From assembly GCA_045596285.1 (NCBI GenBank), contig JAZOCA010000029.1, positions 1 to 38,403 on the forward strand: 38,403 nt of DNA, written 5' to 3'. Source of the stretch: HGM11416 sp045596285. GTDB lineage: Bacteria > Bacillota > Clostridia > Christensenellales > Borkfalkiaceae. A model generated the notes under the pieces. The model made no database searches. It was not told where the DNA came from and saw only the letters and a program-made list of their open reading frames with translations. Each line of letters starts with the position of its first letter. Position 1 is the first letter of the stretch. The position numbers and the translations under genes were made by a program. Positions 14,275 through 24,579 of the stretch are shown here, piece by piece.

Positions 14275-15198
14275 GTGAAATTCAAATCTGAAACAACACT
14301 TGGCCCACGTTATAAACTTACGGCGGGAGACATAGTGTTCAACATAGTGAATTACGTTATATTGCTGTCTATAACGTTCGTATGCTTTTTCCCATTTTAC
14401 TATTTGTTTATTAACACAATTTCTGATAATGATTTAGTTTTAAGGGGAATGATAACCTTTTTACCAAAAGGCATTCACTTTCAAAATTATATAATGCTGG
14501 AATATATACCTGATTTATTCCAATCAATTTGGATAACCGTTTCAAGAACCTTTTTAGGTACGGCTCTTATGGTTGTATTTTCAGCATTTACAGGTTTTAT
14601 AGTTTCAAGCAGGAATATGTGGCACAGGAAGTTTGTTTATAGGTTCATTATTATACCTATGTATTTCAATGCCGGGCTTATTCCGTGGTACACAACAATG
14701 CTTTCTTTGGGTTTAACCAAAAATTATCTTGGATATATTTTGCCGGGATTAATCGTTCCGTTTAACGTTATTATGGTTAAAACTTACGTTGAATCAATAT
14801 CGTATGAAATGCAGGAAAGTGCAAAGATAGATGGCGCTGGAATAATGACTATATTTATAAAAATTATATGGCCACTCAGTACTCCAATTTTAGCAACTAT
14901 TGCTATTTTCGGCGCAGTTTCCAACTGGAACTCTTTCCAAGATTCTATATTGTTGATGCAAGGGCAGTCTGATCTGTATACTCTTCAACATAGGCTGTAT
15001 AACTATCTTACTCAAAGTACTAATATTGAGTCGTTAATGAGCTCTGGTAATGCAAGTTCAGAGGTTAAAAAGACACTTAATATAAACGTTGTAAGATATA
15101 CCGTTGCAATGGTAAGTATCATACCTGTTTTATTGGTTTATCCTTTTATGCAACGTTATTTTGTTCAAGGCATAATGATAGGTGCAGTAAAGGGCTAA
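14275..15198 (+). CDS. ABC sugar importer permease, LplC-like
   Basis: A 307-residue second permease of the same importer, of normal length, with about six hydrophobic spans and the coupling motif ESAKIDGAGIMTIFIKIIWPLSTP. The start is GTG 14275, two bases after the previous stop; GAGGGGAG lies about 14 bases upstream, a little far. The C-terminal YPFMQRYFVQGIMIGAVKG is typical of the LplC/YtcP type. No ATP-binding subunit follows, so the importer probably uses a shared MsmX-type ATPase encoded elsewhere. Confidence 0.92.
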   Translation: MKFKSETTLGPRYKLTAGDIVFNIVNYVILLSITFVCFFPFYYLFINTISDNDLVLRGMITFLPKGIHFQNYIMLEYIPDLFQSIWITVSRTFLGTALMVVFSAFTGFIVSSRNMWHRKFVYRFIIIPMYFNAGLIPWYTTMLSLGLTKNYLGYILPGLIVPFNVIMVKTYVESISYEMQESAKIDGAGIMTIFIKIIWPLSTPILATIAIFGAVSNWNSFQDSILLMQGQSDLYTLQHRLYNYLTQSTNIESLMSSGNASSEVKKTLNINVVRYTVAMVSIIPVLLVYPFMQRYFVQGIMIGAVKG

Positions 15199-15345
15199 AA
15201 CAGTTTAACAATCATAAAATAACTTATTGCGTGTAACTGTTAAGTTGTGTCGTTAATAAGGCTAAGGATAACTTCCTTAAAATTAAAAGGGGATAATATT
15301 GTAGTGGGTAAACCGCTAAATCAAACAATATTATGTAAAATAAAA

Positions 15346-17094
15346 ATGAAAAAATTTTTAAAGTTGTTAGTTGCGGCTATAATGATTATAACTTCCACTA
15401 TGGCAACCGCTTGTGGCGATGATGAGCAGGCACAAGAATTAATAACCATAGAGGTATATAGTCAGCTTGCAAACTCAGATGGTGCACAAAGTGGCTTTTT
15501 TTCCACCTTACTCGAAGATAAATTCGGTGTTAAGTTGGTAATAGTTAAGGATGCGGCAGGCGTATATAATAGCCGTATGGAAGCGCAAGATTTGGGCGAT
15601 ATAGTTGTTTGGAGTAACAACGGCGTTCAATATCAAGATGCGGTAAAACAAGGTTTGTTATTTGCGTTTGAGGATGAAGACTTATTAAACAATTACGGCA
15701 AGGACATAAAGCAATATTTCAATCTTGCTCTTGAAACAAACAGAGGTATTACTAACTCTATTGAGGATATTCCCGAAAAATATAGCAACAAAATTTACGG
15801 CGTTGGCAATAAATTATGTCAATCTGCAAATGATTTTGAATCATTCTTTTACACGTGGGATATTCGTTGGGACTTATACAAACAATTAGGTTATCCGGAA
15901 ATTAATAACCTTCAAGACTATGCTGATTTGCTTTACAATATGAAGCAATTAGAACCAACCGGTGAAGATGGAAACGAGATGTATGCATTTTCACTATGGA
16001 AAGATTGGGATGATAAAATGGTTATGAATATTAAGGCTTTTGCTACCGCATATTATGGTTATGATGAACTTGGCATTGGTCTTATCGACACGGAAACTAA
16101 CAGATATTACGGTGCGCTTGAGGAGGGTGGCCCATATCTTACCATTCTTAAGTTCTTCAATGATTTATATCGCAGAGGACTTATAGATCCAGATAGTATG
16201 ACTCAAACGTTTAGTGAAGTTTCTACAAAGGTTCAAAACGGACGTAACCTTGCTTCTATCTTCAATTTTACCGGCTACATGGTTTATAATAGTGATGAAA
16301 GAATGGAAAATGGTAAAATGATGGCGTCTTTAATGCCTAACCAAGGTAGAAATATCGCATACGGTCTTAATCCTTATGGCGGCGCAAACATTTGGTCAAT
16401 AGGTTCAAAAACAAGATATCCCGAAAAATGTATGGAAATACTTAACTGGTTAGCTACACCAGAAGGAAGTATGACTATGTATCACGGATTGGAAAACGTT
16501 CACTGGAAATACCGTGCGGATGGCGGTATAGAATACACTCCTTTCGGCAAGACCAGTATTCAAGATAAAGAAACCTTGCAAGATGGCGTTCAATGGACTT
16601 CTCCATACACCGGCAAAACTTATACCTTAAGCGGAAAATTCTCAGATGGCGAATTACAAATTAACAACACCTTCTGGGTAAGGGATGCTGTAAACGTTGA
16701 TCCAAAAGCTGGTGGCGAAAGATTTAACGAAGAAACTTGGGACAGTTATCAATCAATTTCAGGATATGATATTGCTGAGGATTGGATTAGCGTAACCGGT
16801 AGCAAAAACAGACAAGAATACATGCAAAATAGAACTGTTGAAGGTTTTGATTCTCCATATATTATAGTTCCTGCTTCTGATTATGCTGAGAGCAGAAAGA
16901 GTGCAGATCTTCTTAAAAAGTGGAATCAAGTTATAGACTGTATTAAGAGTTATTCTTGGAAGGCTATATATGCAACGAACGACAATGCTTATAATCTTTT
17001 GATTGAGCAAATGATAAAAAATTGTAACAACTATGGATATGCTGAATGTCTTGCTTGGAGCGAAGGAGAAGCCGCAAAAAAATTTCCGGCATAG
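15346..17094 (+). CDS. ABC importer solute-binding lipoprotein, LplA-like
   Basis: An extracellular binding lipoprotein of 582 residues from ATG 15346. The signal MKKFLKLLVAAIMIITSTMATAC ends at a lipobox-like Ala-Thr-Ala-Cys, giving a lipid-anchored mature protein. The length and segments such as NNLQDYADLLYNMK, WDDKMVMN and PEKCMEILNWLATPEG fit the large LplA group that pairs with LplB/LplC permeases and binds oligosaccharides. Start choice is open: ATG 15346 gives a clean signal peptide but has no ribosome binding site, whereas GTG 15304, in frame, has AAAAGGGGA 10 bases before it and would only lengthen the n-region. The mature protein is the same. Confidence 0.88.
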   Translation: MKKFLKLLVAAIMIITSTMATACGDDEQAQELITIEVYSQLANSDGAQSGFFSTLLEDKFGVKLVIVKDAAGVYNSRMEAQDLGDIVVWSNNGVQYQDAVKQGLLFAFEDEDLLNNYGKDIKQYFNLALETNRGITNSIEDIPEKYSNKIYGVGNKLCQSANDFESFFYTWDIRWDLYKQLGYPEINNLQDYADLLYNMKQLEPTGEDGNEMYAFSLWKDWDDKMVMNIKAFATAYYGYDELGIGLIDTETNRYYGALEEGGPYLTILKFFNDLYRRGLIDPDSMTQTFSEVSTKVQNGRNLASIFNFTGYMVYNSDERMENGKMMASLMPNQGRNIAYGLNPYGGANIWSIGSKTRYPEKCMEILNWLATPEGSMTMYHGLENVHWKYRADGGIEYTPFGKTSIQDKETLQDGVQWTSPYTGKTYTLSGKFSDGELQINNTFWVRDAVNVDPKAGGERFNEETWDSYQSISGYDIAEDWISVTGSKNRQEYMQNRTVEGFDSPYIIVPASDYAESRKSADLLKKWNQVIDCIKSYSWKAIYATNDNAYNLLIEQMIKNCNNYGYAECLAWSEGEAAKKFPA

Positions 17095-17117
17095 TAGCAT
17101 AGTTAAAAAGGAGGCTT

Positions 17118-18440
17118 ATGAGCAATCCGTATTTACCAAAATGGGAGTATATACCTGATGGCGAACCGCGTGTTTTTAATGATAGGGTATATATATATGG
17201 TTCGCACGATATGCCTGCTAGCGATGGTTTTTGTGACTACAAGTTAAAGGTTTGGTCTGCTCCACTCGATAATTTAAACGATTGGGTTTGTCATGGAGAT
17301 GCTTTCCATACAAAGGCAGACCGAGACCATCCAAACGACGTTCCATGGACGAATAACCGCTTATTTGCACCCGACGTTGTGTATAAAGATGGTAAATATT
17401 ATCTTTATGCATACATAATGGATTCACTTGGTTGTGTTGCTGTTAGTGATAAACCCGAAGGCCCTTTTAAACTTGTTTCACAATATAAGTTTAATAGAGA
17501 AAAGTACAAAAATGATGCTTATATCAATATTGGCTGGTTTATAGATCCGGGTGTTCTTGTTGATGATGATGGAAGGGTATATTTATTTTGTGGATATGAA
17601 AACTCTTTTGCAGTTGAATTAAAACAAAATATGTTTGAAGTAAAGGATGAAACTTACGTTGAGCATATTATTCCACGAGAAATGCCGTTTAATTTCTTTG
17701 AAGCTATAAGCCCCAGAAAGATTGGTGACAAATATTATCTAATTTATGCGCCACGCAACAGTTGTTTAGCGTATGCTATTTCAGATAAGCCTTTGGGCCC
17801 GTATAAGTATGGTGGAATAATAGTGGATAATGCACAAAACTATCCCGGTGGCAATAACCATGGTTCAATTTGTAACGTTAACGGTCAGTGGTATATTTTT
17901 TATCACAGAATGACAAACGGAACAATAATGTCAAGAAGAGCTTGTGTTGAAAAAATCAACATAGAAGCAGACGGAAGCATAAAACAAGTAGAAATGACTT
18001 CTTTGGGCTTTGAAAAGTCTTTAAATCCATTTAAAAGCACAAAGGCGGAAATAGCTTGTTATCTTACAAATAATGCACGCATTACCGAAAAAAATATATT
18101 TTCTAGGGTTATCACCGACATAAAAGATGGGTGTATTATAGGGTATAAATATTTTGATTTCGGCAACGATTATTCCACTAAAACAATGCAAATAGTTTTT
18201 AACGTTTTAGGGCAGGGTTGCAAAAGCAAAATTGATATACATATTGATTCGCCGGATGGCGAAAAGATAGGTAGTTGTTTTATAGGTACAGATAGTGGAA
18301 TCTATTCAACAATCGTTAGCAAAATTGAAGGAATACACGCAGTATTCTTTAAAGTAAGCGACGTGTCTAAAGGATATTTTAAAGACATGTTCTTAAACCG
18401 CAATTTATTTGAATTGTCGGAATTCGTATTTATTAAGTGA
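17118..18440 (+). CDS. GH43 family glycosidase
   Basis: A 440-residue five-bladed beta-propeller enzyme of family GH43, which contains alpha-L-arabinofuranosidases and beta-xylosidases. The opening YIPDGEPRVFNDRVYIYGSHD carries the likely base Asp14. DPGVLVDDDGRVYLFCG holds the structural Asp, and FFEAISPRKIGDKYYLIYA holds the likely acid Glu. After about residue 310 comes a beta-sandwich-like C-terminal region. There is no signal peptide, so it acts in the cytoplasm on imported oligosaccharides. ATG 17118 has AAAAGGAGG upstream and follows the binding protein by 23 bases. In a xyloglucan setting it would remove arabinose or terminal xylose; sequence alone does not decide which. Confidence 0.88.
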   Translation: MSNPYLPKWEYIPDGEPRVFNDRVYIYGSHDMPASDGFCDYKLKVWSAPLDNLNDWVCHGDAFHTKADRDHPNDVPWTNNRLFAPDVVYKDGKYYLYAYIMDSLGCVAVSDKPEGPFKLVSQYKFNREKYKNDAYINIGWFIDPGVLVDDDGRVYLFCGYENSFAVELKQNMFEVKDETYVEHIIPREMPFNFFEAISPRKIGDKYYLIYAPRNSCLAYAISDKPLGPYKYGGIIVDNAQNYPGGNNHGSICNVNGQWYIFYHRMTNGTIMSRRACVEKINIEADGSIKQVEMTSLGFEKSLNPFKSTKAEIACYLTNNARITEKNIFSRVITDIKDGCIIGYKYFDFGNDYSTKTMQIVFNVLGQGCKSKIDIHIDSPDGEKIGSCFIGTDSGIYSTIVSKIEGIHAVFFKVSDVSKGYFKDMFLNRNLFELSEFVFIK

Positions 18441-18514
18441 CGTGGTTTTATTTGTAGCAGAAATTTACCTAGTTGCTTTATAGATAAAAATAATAAAAAA
18501 TAAGGAGAAAGAAA

Positions 18515-21500
18515 ATGAAAAAAATTCAAAGAACAGCATTATCAATGTTGTTAACACTGTGCTTAGCCTTTTCAGCTATTGGCCCGTTAAACGTTTTTTC
18601 AGTAGGCGCACAAGAAGCTACTATTTCTACAGCTACAGCGTTTAGAAATTTAACTGCTGAAGAAATGCTTAATGAAATGGGAGCAGGCTGGAACCTAGGT
18701 AACACTATGGATGCTAACGCAGACCAAGCACCAAACGAAAGTGCGTGGGGTGCACCCACAACTACGAAAGCCATGATTAAAGGTGTTCATGATTATGGTT
18801 TTAACACACTTAGAATACCTACCACTTGGGGTAAAATGATTCAAGACGATCAAAACTACGAAATCAACCCCTTATGGATTCAAAGAGTTCAAGAAATAGC
18901 TGACTACGCTATTTCACTTGATATGTACGTTATGATTAACATGCACCACGACGGCGCAGAAAACGGTGGTTGGTTAGATACCGCTCACACCGGCGATAAA
19001 TGGGACGCAGACGTAGCAAGATTCCAAGGCGCATGGACTTCTATTGCAAATGCATTCAAGGATTATGACGAACATCTTATTCTTGCTGGTATGAACGAAG
19101 TAAGAGCAAGAGATCCTCAAGGTAAAGGTCACGCAAAAATTAACCAACTCAACCAAGTATTCGTAAATGCAGTAAGAGCAACTGGCGGAAACAATACTCA
19201 AAGATGGTTAATTGTTCCAAGTGCATATTCTAGCCCTAACGATTGGGTAAATAAAAATCAAGTTCTTCCCACCGATGATGGTTGTACTGCAGGTACGAAC
19301 CGTTTAATGATTGAATATCACTACTATGGTAACGATTGGAGACCTACAGGATATCCTCAATTAGTAAAGAATATTCGTGAATCAATTGATGAATTAGCTG
19401 CTGAAAGAGGTATAACCGAAACCGTGCCTATGGTTTGTGGTGAATATGGTTTCGTAAGCGGAACTACCAACGATTTTGGTGCTGCAAACAATGCTTACGG
19501 CTTTGAACTTTTAGGTAAAGCAAGTAAAACTTATAATTGTGTTCCCGTTCTTTGGGATACCCCCGGTAACGCACCTAACACTATGTTTAACAGAGAATTA
19601 AACAAACCTGATGATCTATCTATTGCTAGCTGGAAAGCTATGGCAAGATCAGCTTACAGACCAGTTACTGCTGCTAACTTGGAAGGTGATTTCTCTGACG
19701 TAGTTAATAGTGAAGTAGCAATTCCCGCTACTGAAATCGCTCTTGGCGCAAACAATTTAACAATCGCTATGGGCACAAGACAAAAAGTTACTGCTACAGC
19801 TCTTCCTGATAATAATAACGACGTTATCATTTGGACTTCTGCAGATGAAAACATTGCAACCGTATTTAACGGATTAGTTCACGCTAAAAACGTTGGTAAA
19901 ACAACCCTTACTGCATATAGCCAAGAAGGTAAAGCAACCGCTACAATGACTGTTAACGTAACTGCTGATTACGCAGCACCCGCTGTATCAGGCTTAACAG
20001 TTAACGAATATGCTGAACAAACTGATGAAGAAGGCACTGTAACCGGAACATATATTCCCGTTGTTGTAAAAGATACTTTACAAATCACTTTAGGTGGAAC
20101 CGCTGATGGTAAAGTTGCTTTAGCTTACAGTTCTTCTGATGAAAGCATCTTCTACGTAAACACCGTTGGTAAAATTTACGGTAGAGCAGAAGGTGTTGCA
20201 TACTTAACCGTAACTGCGGCTTCTGGTGCTACGTTCACTTGTGAAGTTCGCGTAGAATCTGCCGGTGCAGTAGAATCACTCGACGTAGTATTATGTCTCC
20301 AATACACAGCAGACAAGGGCAACATGGTTGAACTTGGTCAAGTTGTTAGCATTACAGGCAACGGACAATATACCGTTACTTACGATATCGCTACCGATCA
20401 AAGCGATGCTTCAAAGGGTAAAGGTATAACCAATATCAACAGCTTAACTTCACTTTACATTAAGGATGCTAAGGTTCAAGCCGGTGCAGCTGCAAACTCA
20501 CCAATGGAATCTTGTGAAATTAGATACGACAGTATCGTTATTGGAAATCCCGATGGTGAAACTCACGACGTAGCGCTTAGAACCCCTGCTGAATTATTAG
20601 CAGCACCTAAGGGTTACATTAGCGATAACAGACAACAACCCACTTACTTCAACCGTGATAATGCATCTTACAATATTCAAGAAGATGGCTTTATGAACTG
20701 TATTAAAGAAGGAACGTTTGATACCAACGGACCTATGAACGGATGGGATGGATGTGTTGCTGCATTAAGCGAATTTAAGATTGATAACAGAAGCAATTGG
20801 AACCCCGCTGTTTCATTCACACACTTCAACAATACAACTAAAGTTTCTATAACTTTCACACTTCGTAACGTTGAATTCTCTGCTCCTGAAGAAAGCGAAG
20901 GCAACCCCGCTACCGATATCGCACGTGATACCGACAGAAACGTTGAATTGGCTGAAGGCGCAACTGCAGAATTTGGTGTTCAAGTAACTCCTAATGATAC
21001 CGATTCAACCGTTTACTTTGTTTCTTCTGATGCTTCAGTTGCATACGTAGATACTCTTTACTGCGCAACCATCAACGAACAAGGTCTTGCTTACGTAAAC
21101 GTTGTTGCTGGTAAAGCTGGTACTGCAACTATTACCGCTTACACAAATAATGGTCTTACTTCTACCTTCAACGTAACAGTTAAAGCAACAGTTGTAAAAG
21201 ATGATCTTCAAGCTAAGTATGATGCAGTTAAAGAAACCGCAGGCGATGATTACACCGTAGAAAGCTATGCTGCATTCACAGCTAAACTTGAAGCTGCTTT
21301 AGCAGTTCTTGAAAATGAAGAAGCAACTCAAGCAGAAGTAGACGCAGCACTTGCTGACTTAACCGCTGCTTACGATGCACTTGAAACCAAACCCGAAGAA
21401 CCCACTCCCGGAACTCCTGATGATCCCACTCCCGGAACGTCTGAAGAACCCACTCCCGGAACGTCTGACGATTCTAATGATGATATCGTTTCATGTAGTT

Positions 21501-21580
21501 CTTCAATTGGTGCAAGCAACATTTTATTAGCAGGCTTAGCTCTTGCTGTATGCTTCATTTGCAAGAAGAAAGAAAACTAA
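18515..21580 (+). CDS. secreted multi-domain GH5 endoglucanase, cell-surface anchored
   Basis: A 1021-residue exported enzyme. After a signal peptide (about 1-33) comes a GH5 domain (about 45-385) opening AGWNLGNTMDA, with MHHDG, the acid/base Glu195 in AGMNEVR, YHYYG and the nucleophile Glu310 in VCGEYGF. This is the pattern of GH5 cellulases and xyloglucanases. Then follow two Big2-like Ig domains (about 400-486 and 490-588), a module like those of the 10371 protein (about 589-790), a third Big2-like domain (807-893) and a FIVAR-like helical domain (897-957). A linker with repeated EEPTPGT follows, then the tail CSSSIGAS, hydrophobic span and CKKKEN. It would cut beta-glucan or xyloglucan chains at the cell surface. 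Its C-rich codon use hints at strong expression. Confidence 0.92.
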   Translation: MKKIQRTALSMLLTLCLAFSAIGPLNVFSVGAQEATISTATAFRNLTAEEMLNEMGAGWNLGNTMDANADQAPNESAWGAPTTTKAMIKGVHDYGFNTLRIPTTWGKMIQDDQNYEINPLWIQRVQEIADYAISLDMYVMINMHHDGAENGGWLDTAHTGDKWDADVARFQGAWTSIANAFKDYDEHLILAGMNEVRARDPQGKGHAKINQLNQVFVNAVRATGGNNTQRWLIVPSAYSSPNDWVNKNQVLPTDDGCTAGTNRLMIEYHYYGNDWRPTGYPQLVKNIRESIDELAAERGITETVPMVCGEYGFVSGTTNDFGAANNAYGFELLGKASKTYNCVPVLWDTPGNAPNTMFNRELNKPDDLSIASWKAMARSAYRPVTAANLEGDFSDVVNSEVAIPATEIALGANNLTIAMGTRQKVTATALPDNNNDVIIWTSADENIATVFNGLVHAKNVGKTTLTAYSQEGKATATMTVNVTADYAAPAVSGLTVNEYAEQTDEEGTVTGTYIPVVVKDTLQITLGGTADGKVALAYSSSDESIFYVNTVGKIYGRAEGVAYLTVTAASGATFTCEVRVESAGAVESLDVVLCLQYTADKGNMVELGQVVSITGNGQYTVTYDIATDQSDASKGKGITNINSLTSLYIKDAKVQAGAAANSPMESCEIRYDSIVIGNPDGETHDVALRTPAELLAAPKGYISDNRQQPTYFNRDNASYNIQEDGFMNCIKEGTFDTNGPMNGWDGCVAALSEFKIDNRSNWNPAVSFTHFNNTTKVSITFTLRNVEFSAPEESEGNPATDIARDTDRNVELAEGATAEFGVQVTPNDTDSTVYFVSSDASVAYVDTLYCATINEQGLAYVNVVAGKAGTATITAYTNNGLTSTFNVTVKATVVKDDLQAKYDAVKETAGDDYTVESYAAFTAKLEAALAVLENEEATQAEVDAALADLTAAYDALETKPEEPTPGTPDDPTPGTSEEPTPGTSDDSNDDIVSCSSSIGASNILLAGLALAVCFICKKKEN
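21404..21467 (+). repeat. short tandem repeat coding the Pro-Thr-Pro-Gly linker
   Basis: Three copies of CCCACTCCCGGAAC encode repeated PTPGT units in the linker of the GH5 protein. Linkers of this type hold the catalytic part away from the wall. Confidence 0.8.
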
Positions 21581-21630
21581 TTAACAACAAAATTACATGG
21601 TTTAAACGTGTAATAATTAACTAATGGTTT

Positions 21631-21660
21631 ATGGTCGCAGAAATTTTATTCTGCGACCAT
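21631..21660 (+). promoter_or_regulatory. intercistronic 12-bp perfect hairpin
   Basis: ATGGTCGCAGAA (21631-21642) pairs fully with TTCTGCGACCAT (21649-21660). No U-run follows (AATAAAATAAGG), so it may be an mRNA-stabilising or processing hairpin behind the GH5 gene, or a leaky terminator, separating high GH5 expression from the enzymes downstream. Confidence 0.65.
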
Positions 21661-21685
21661 AATAAAATAAGGGAAGGTAATAAAT

Positions 21686-24568
21686 ATGTTTTTGCAAAAT
21701 GCCAGAGATGAAAGATTAGAAATTAATGAACTTTTGAACGTAAAAAGTGAAAACTATACACCAAGTGATTTTTCTTACTTAACCATAGATAAAAAAAGTT
21801 GGCTTTGCGTTAGTGGATTAAAATACTACGTACCCATATGTGATTTGCTATTACGTGATGGCAAAATTCGTAATTTCATGATGGGATTTAGTGGTAAACT
21901 TTTACTTGACGTTGAAAAAGATTGTAAATTTATCGTAAACGACAACGTTGTTGAACTGCCTCAAATTGTAAGCAAAGGAATAAAAAATATAGTTAAACAA
22001 GCATACAAAGCTTGTGGGCAACTAGATAAAGGTGGCAATCATATTATTGATTTAAAGGGGAATTATATAAGCCCTCACTTTTGTGTTAATCTTTTGCTTG
22101 GCAATAGAATGGATTATTACGCCCCCTTATTTACAACACCTAAAAGCGTGGTAGATCATTTTGGAAGAGGATCATTCCGCGCCGGTGGTGATAAGCAGGT
22201 TCTTGCCACTAAATATACTCAAGATATTTCTGAAAACGGTGAGCCATCAAATCGTCAATTTTATATTACGGAAAATGGCAAACAGATATTTTATTCTTTA
22301 GACGTAGATCACAACGTAAAAAAGGCAGAGTGCGTTCACTCTCAAAACAAAACGATAATTAAGTATAATACCAAGTGCGGTTTGGTAATAACTCGTACTA
22401 TTTTTCTCTTGCCTCAATACGCGGGATTGCCTAGTGCAGTTGAGGCTCAATACGTTAAAATTGAAAACAAAACAAATAAAGATAGAAATTTACGCATTGT
22501 TTTTACAGGCAACTTTGGTTTATTCAAGCCTGAAACAATCGTTAACGACGTAGTTTATGCAAGTGTTGTTCATCAAAGCGAGGTTGCGTATAATCAGGAT
22601 AAACCTCTTGCAATCTCTCTTCATTTTAAGGATCAAGCTCTTCAAAATGAAAAATTATTTGCCACAGTTTTATGCAAAAATGATGCTTTTGATGAATACT
22701 CTTTTGGAATAAATAATTTTACGGGTAGGGGTAGTTTATCCCAGCCTGAAAGTGTTGCATATTTGAATATGCACCACAGCACCAAGTACGCTTCATTTTT
22801 TGCTTTAGCAAAAAATATCAGCGTTAAACAGAATGCTAGTAATTATGCAATTTCTTTCGTAGGATATAGTCAGTCGTTTAATGGTGACAGCAATGAAAAT
22901 TATTCAAACGAATTGTGTAATTTAATAGGTAAGTATTCGTGCGAACAAGCTATTACTGATCAAATTTCACAAATAGAACTAGAACACGATAAGTATTGTA
23001 AATATTTGCAAGTCCGTTCAAAAGATGAATATTTGCAATCATACGTAAACAATAATTTGCCATTCCAAGTACTTTATCAAACTTTTGTTTCTCGTTCGTT
23101 TGCATGGACGCAAAAGGCGTATAGAGAAACGGGGTTTAGGGAAATTCAAGATATATACGCTTCAGTTTACTATTTAGCGGCATATGGCAAAAGTGAATTG
23201 TGCAAAAAGTTAATTAGCCGTTGGGTAGAAAACGTTTTCGAAATGGGCTATGCTTATCATGATTTTACGTGGAAGGGCAAAGAGCCGGGCGATTGTTCAG
23301 ATGATCAACTTTGGTTAGTACAAGCAATCTACAGATATATTTCTATTACAGGTGATTATGATTTCTTGAATGAGGAATATATTGTAGCCGGAAGCGATAA
23401 AAAACGCAAACTTTGCGATACTTTATATGCTATTTTGGTGTATAGCGGTAAAATTTCTGTGGGAATACACGGTTTACCACTATTAGATAAGGCGGATTGG
23501 AACGATACGTTGCGCTTAGATAAAACGGTATATAAGGGTGATGCAAAGCAAAAACTCTATATGCAACAATTGGCGCAAAACAACGAACAATATGGCAAGC
23601 CGTTTAAAAATACTATGAGTGAAAGTGTTATGAATGCCTTTTTACTCAAAATAGCCGCCGATCAATCTTATGAAATGGCTGGCGTAATTGGTAATGAAAA
23701 CTTGCGTTTATTGGCACAAGAAATATCTGGTAATATAGAAAGTAGTATTCAGCAAAATTGTTGGAAAAACAAGTATTTCTGTCGCGCTTTAATAAACGAT
23801 GATAGGCGCGAAACCTATCCTTATTTAGGTTCTTACGGCGATAATCTTAATGCGGATAAAAACGCAGATGGAACGTATTTTTTAAATAGTTATTCCTGGT
23901 CTCTTTTATCCGAAGTAGCAACTGAAGAGCAAGTGGAAAAAATGGTGCAGGTAATAGAAGATAATCTTGTATGTAAAGCAGGAATTAAATTATGCACAAT
24001 AGTTGATTTTTCAAAAATAGGAATCAACACTCCAACGGCATTATATTACCCTGGCGACAGAGAAAACGGTGGTGTTTTCAAACATGCTGAAATGATGTGT
24101 GTTGTTGCTAGTTTAAAATATGCGAAAAAGGTGAAGAGTGATAGTTTGCGTAAGCGTTTGTATAATTTAGCCGCTTATGCGCTTGAAAAAACTCTTCCAT
24201 ACAAAACAATGGTAAATCCTTACGTAATTAAGGGCAATCCACGTTTTTGCACTCAATATAATAACAGCATTACAGGCGAAAACGTTGGTCCTATTCTTTC
24301 AGGAACTTCATCTTGGTTAAGTCTTGCAATATATGAAAAATTGGGAATCCAAGAAACGTCTAATAGAATAATTATTAATCCTATTACAAACGAGGATATT
24401 GAATACACAATAAATTCTTGTGGTACTGAAATTTGTGTAAAAGTTATTTCTAGTGCTGAAAATCTTGTGCTGAACAGTGATTCAGTAATTATTGTGGATG
24501 GCAAAAAGTCACAACAATCTATAATAACAAAAGATTGTTGTAAACATATGGTGGAAATATATTTATAG
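21686..24568 (+). CDS. GH94-like glycoside phosphorylase, long form
   Basis: A 960-residue GH94-like enzyme with the (alpha/alpha)6 barrel motifs ETGFREIQDIYA, GDCSDDQLWLVQAI and the catalytic DWND (Asp604) in DKADWNDTLRLD. FKHAEMM and SGTSSW match the phosphate-binding His and Thr/Gly positions of cellobiose phosphorylase as I recall them. It is longer than cellobiose phosphorylase (about 800 residues) and its N-terminal beta domain differs clearly from the second GH94 at 28820, so its substrate should differ: a longer cello-oligosaccharide or another beta-glucoside linkage. There is no signal peptide. GGGAAGG precedes ATG 21686. Laminaribiose or sophorose-type phosphorylases are other options. 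Confidence 0.82.
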   Translation: MFLQNARDERLEINELLNVKSENYTPSDFSYLTIDKKSWLCVSGLKYYVPICDLLLRDGKIRNFMMGFSGKLLLDVEKDCKFIVNDNVVELPQIVSKGIKNIVKQAYKACGQLDKGGNHIIDLKGNYISPHFCVNLLLGNRMDYYAPLFTTPKSVVDHFGRGSFRAGGDKQVLATKYTQDISENGEPSNRQFYITENGKQIFYSLDVDHNVKKAECVHSQNKTIIKYNTKCGLVITRTIFLLPQYAGLPSAVEAQYVKIENKTNKDRNLRIVFTGNFGLFKPETIVNDVVYASVVHQSEVAYNQDKPLAISLHFKDQALQNEKLFATVLCKNDAFDEYSFGINNFTGRGSLSQPESVAYLNMHHSTKYASFFALAKNISVKQNASNYAISFVGYSQSFNGDSNENYSNELCNLIGKYSCEQAITDQISQIELEHDKYCKYLQVRSKDEYLQSYVNNNLPFQVLYQTFVSRSFAWTQKAYRETGFREIQDIYASVYYLAAYGKSELCKKLISRWVENVFEMGYAYHDFTWKGKEPGDCSDDQLWLVQAIYRYISITGDYDFLNEEYIVAGSDKKRKLCDTLYAILVYSGKISVGIHGLPLLDKADWNDTLRLDKTVYKGDAKQKLYMQQLAQNNEQYGKPFKNTMSESVMNAFLLKIAADQSYEMAGVIGNENLRLLAQEISGNIESSIQQNCWKNKYFCRALINDDRRETYPYLGSYGDNLNADKNADGTYFLNSYSWSLLSEVATEEQVEKMVQVIEDNLVCKAGIKLCTIVDFSKIGINTPTALYYPGDRENGGVFKHAEMMCVVASLKYAKKVKSDSLRKRLYNLAAYALEKTLPYKTMVNPYVIKGNPRFCTQYNNSITGENVGPILSGTSSWLSLAIYEKLGIQETSNRIIINPITNEDIEYTINSCGTEICVKVISSAENLVLNSDSVIIVDGKKSQQSIITKDCCKHMVEIYL

Positions 24569-24579
24569 GGGATAATGAT

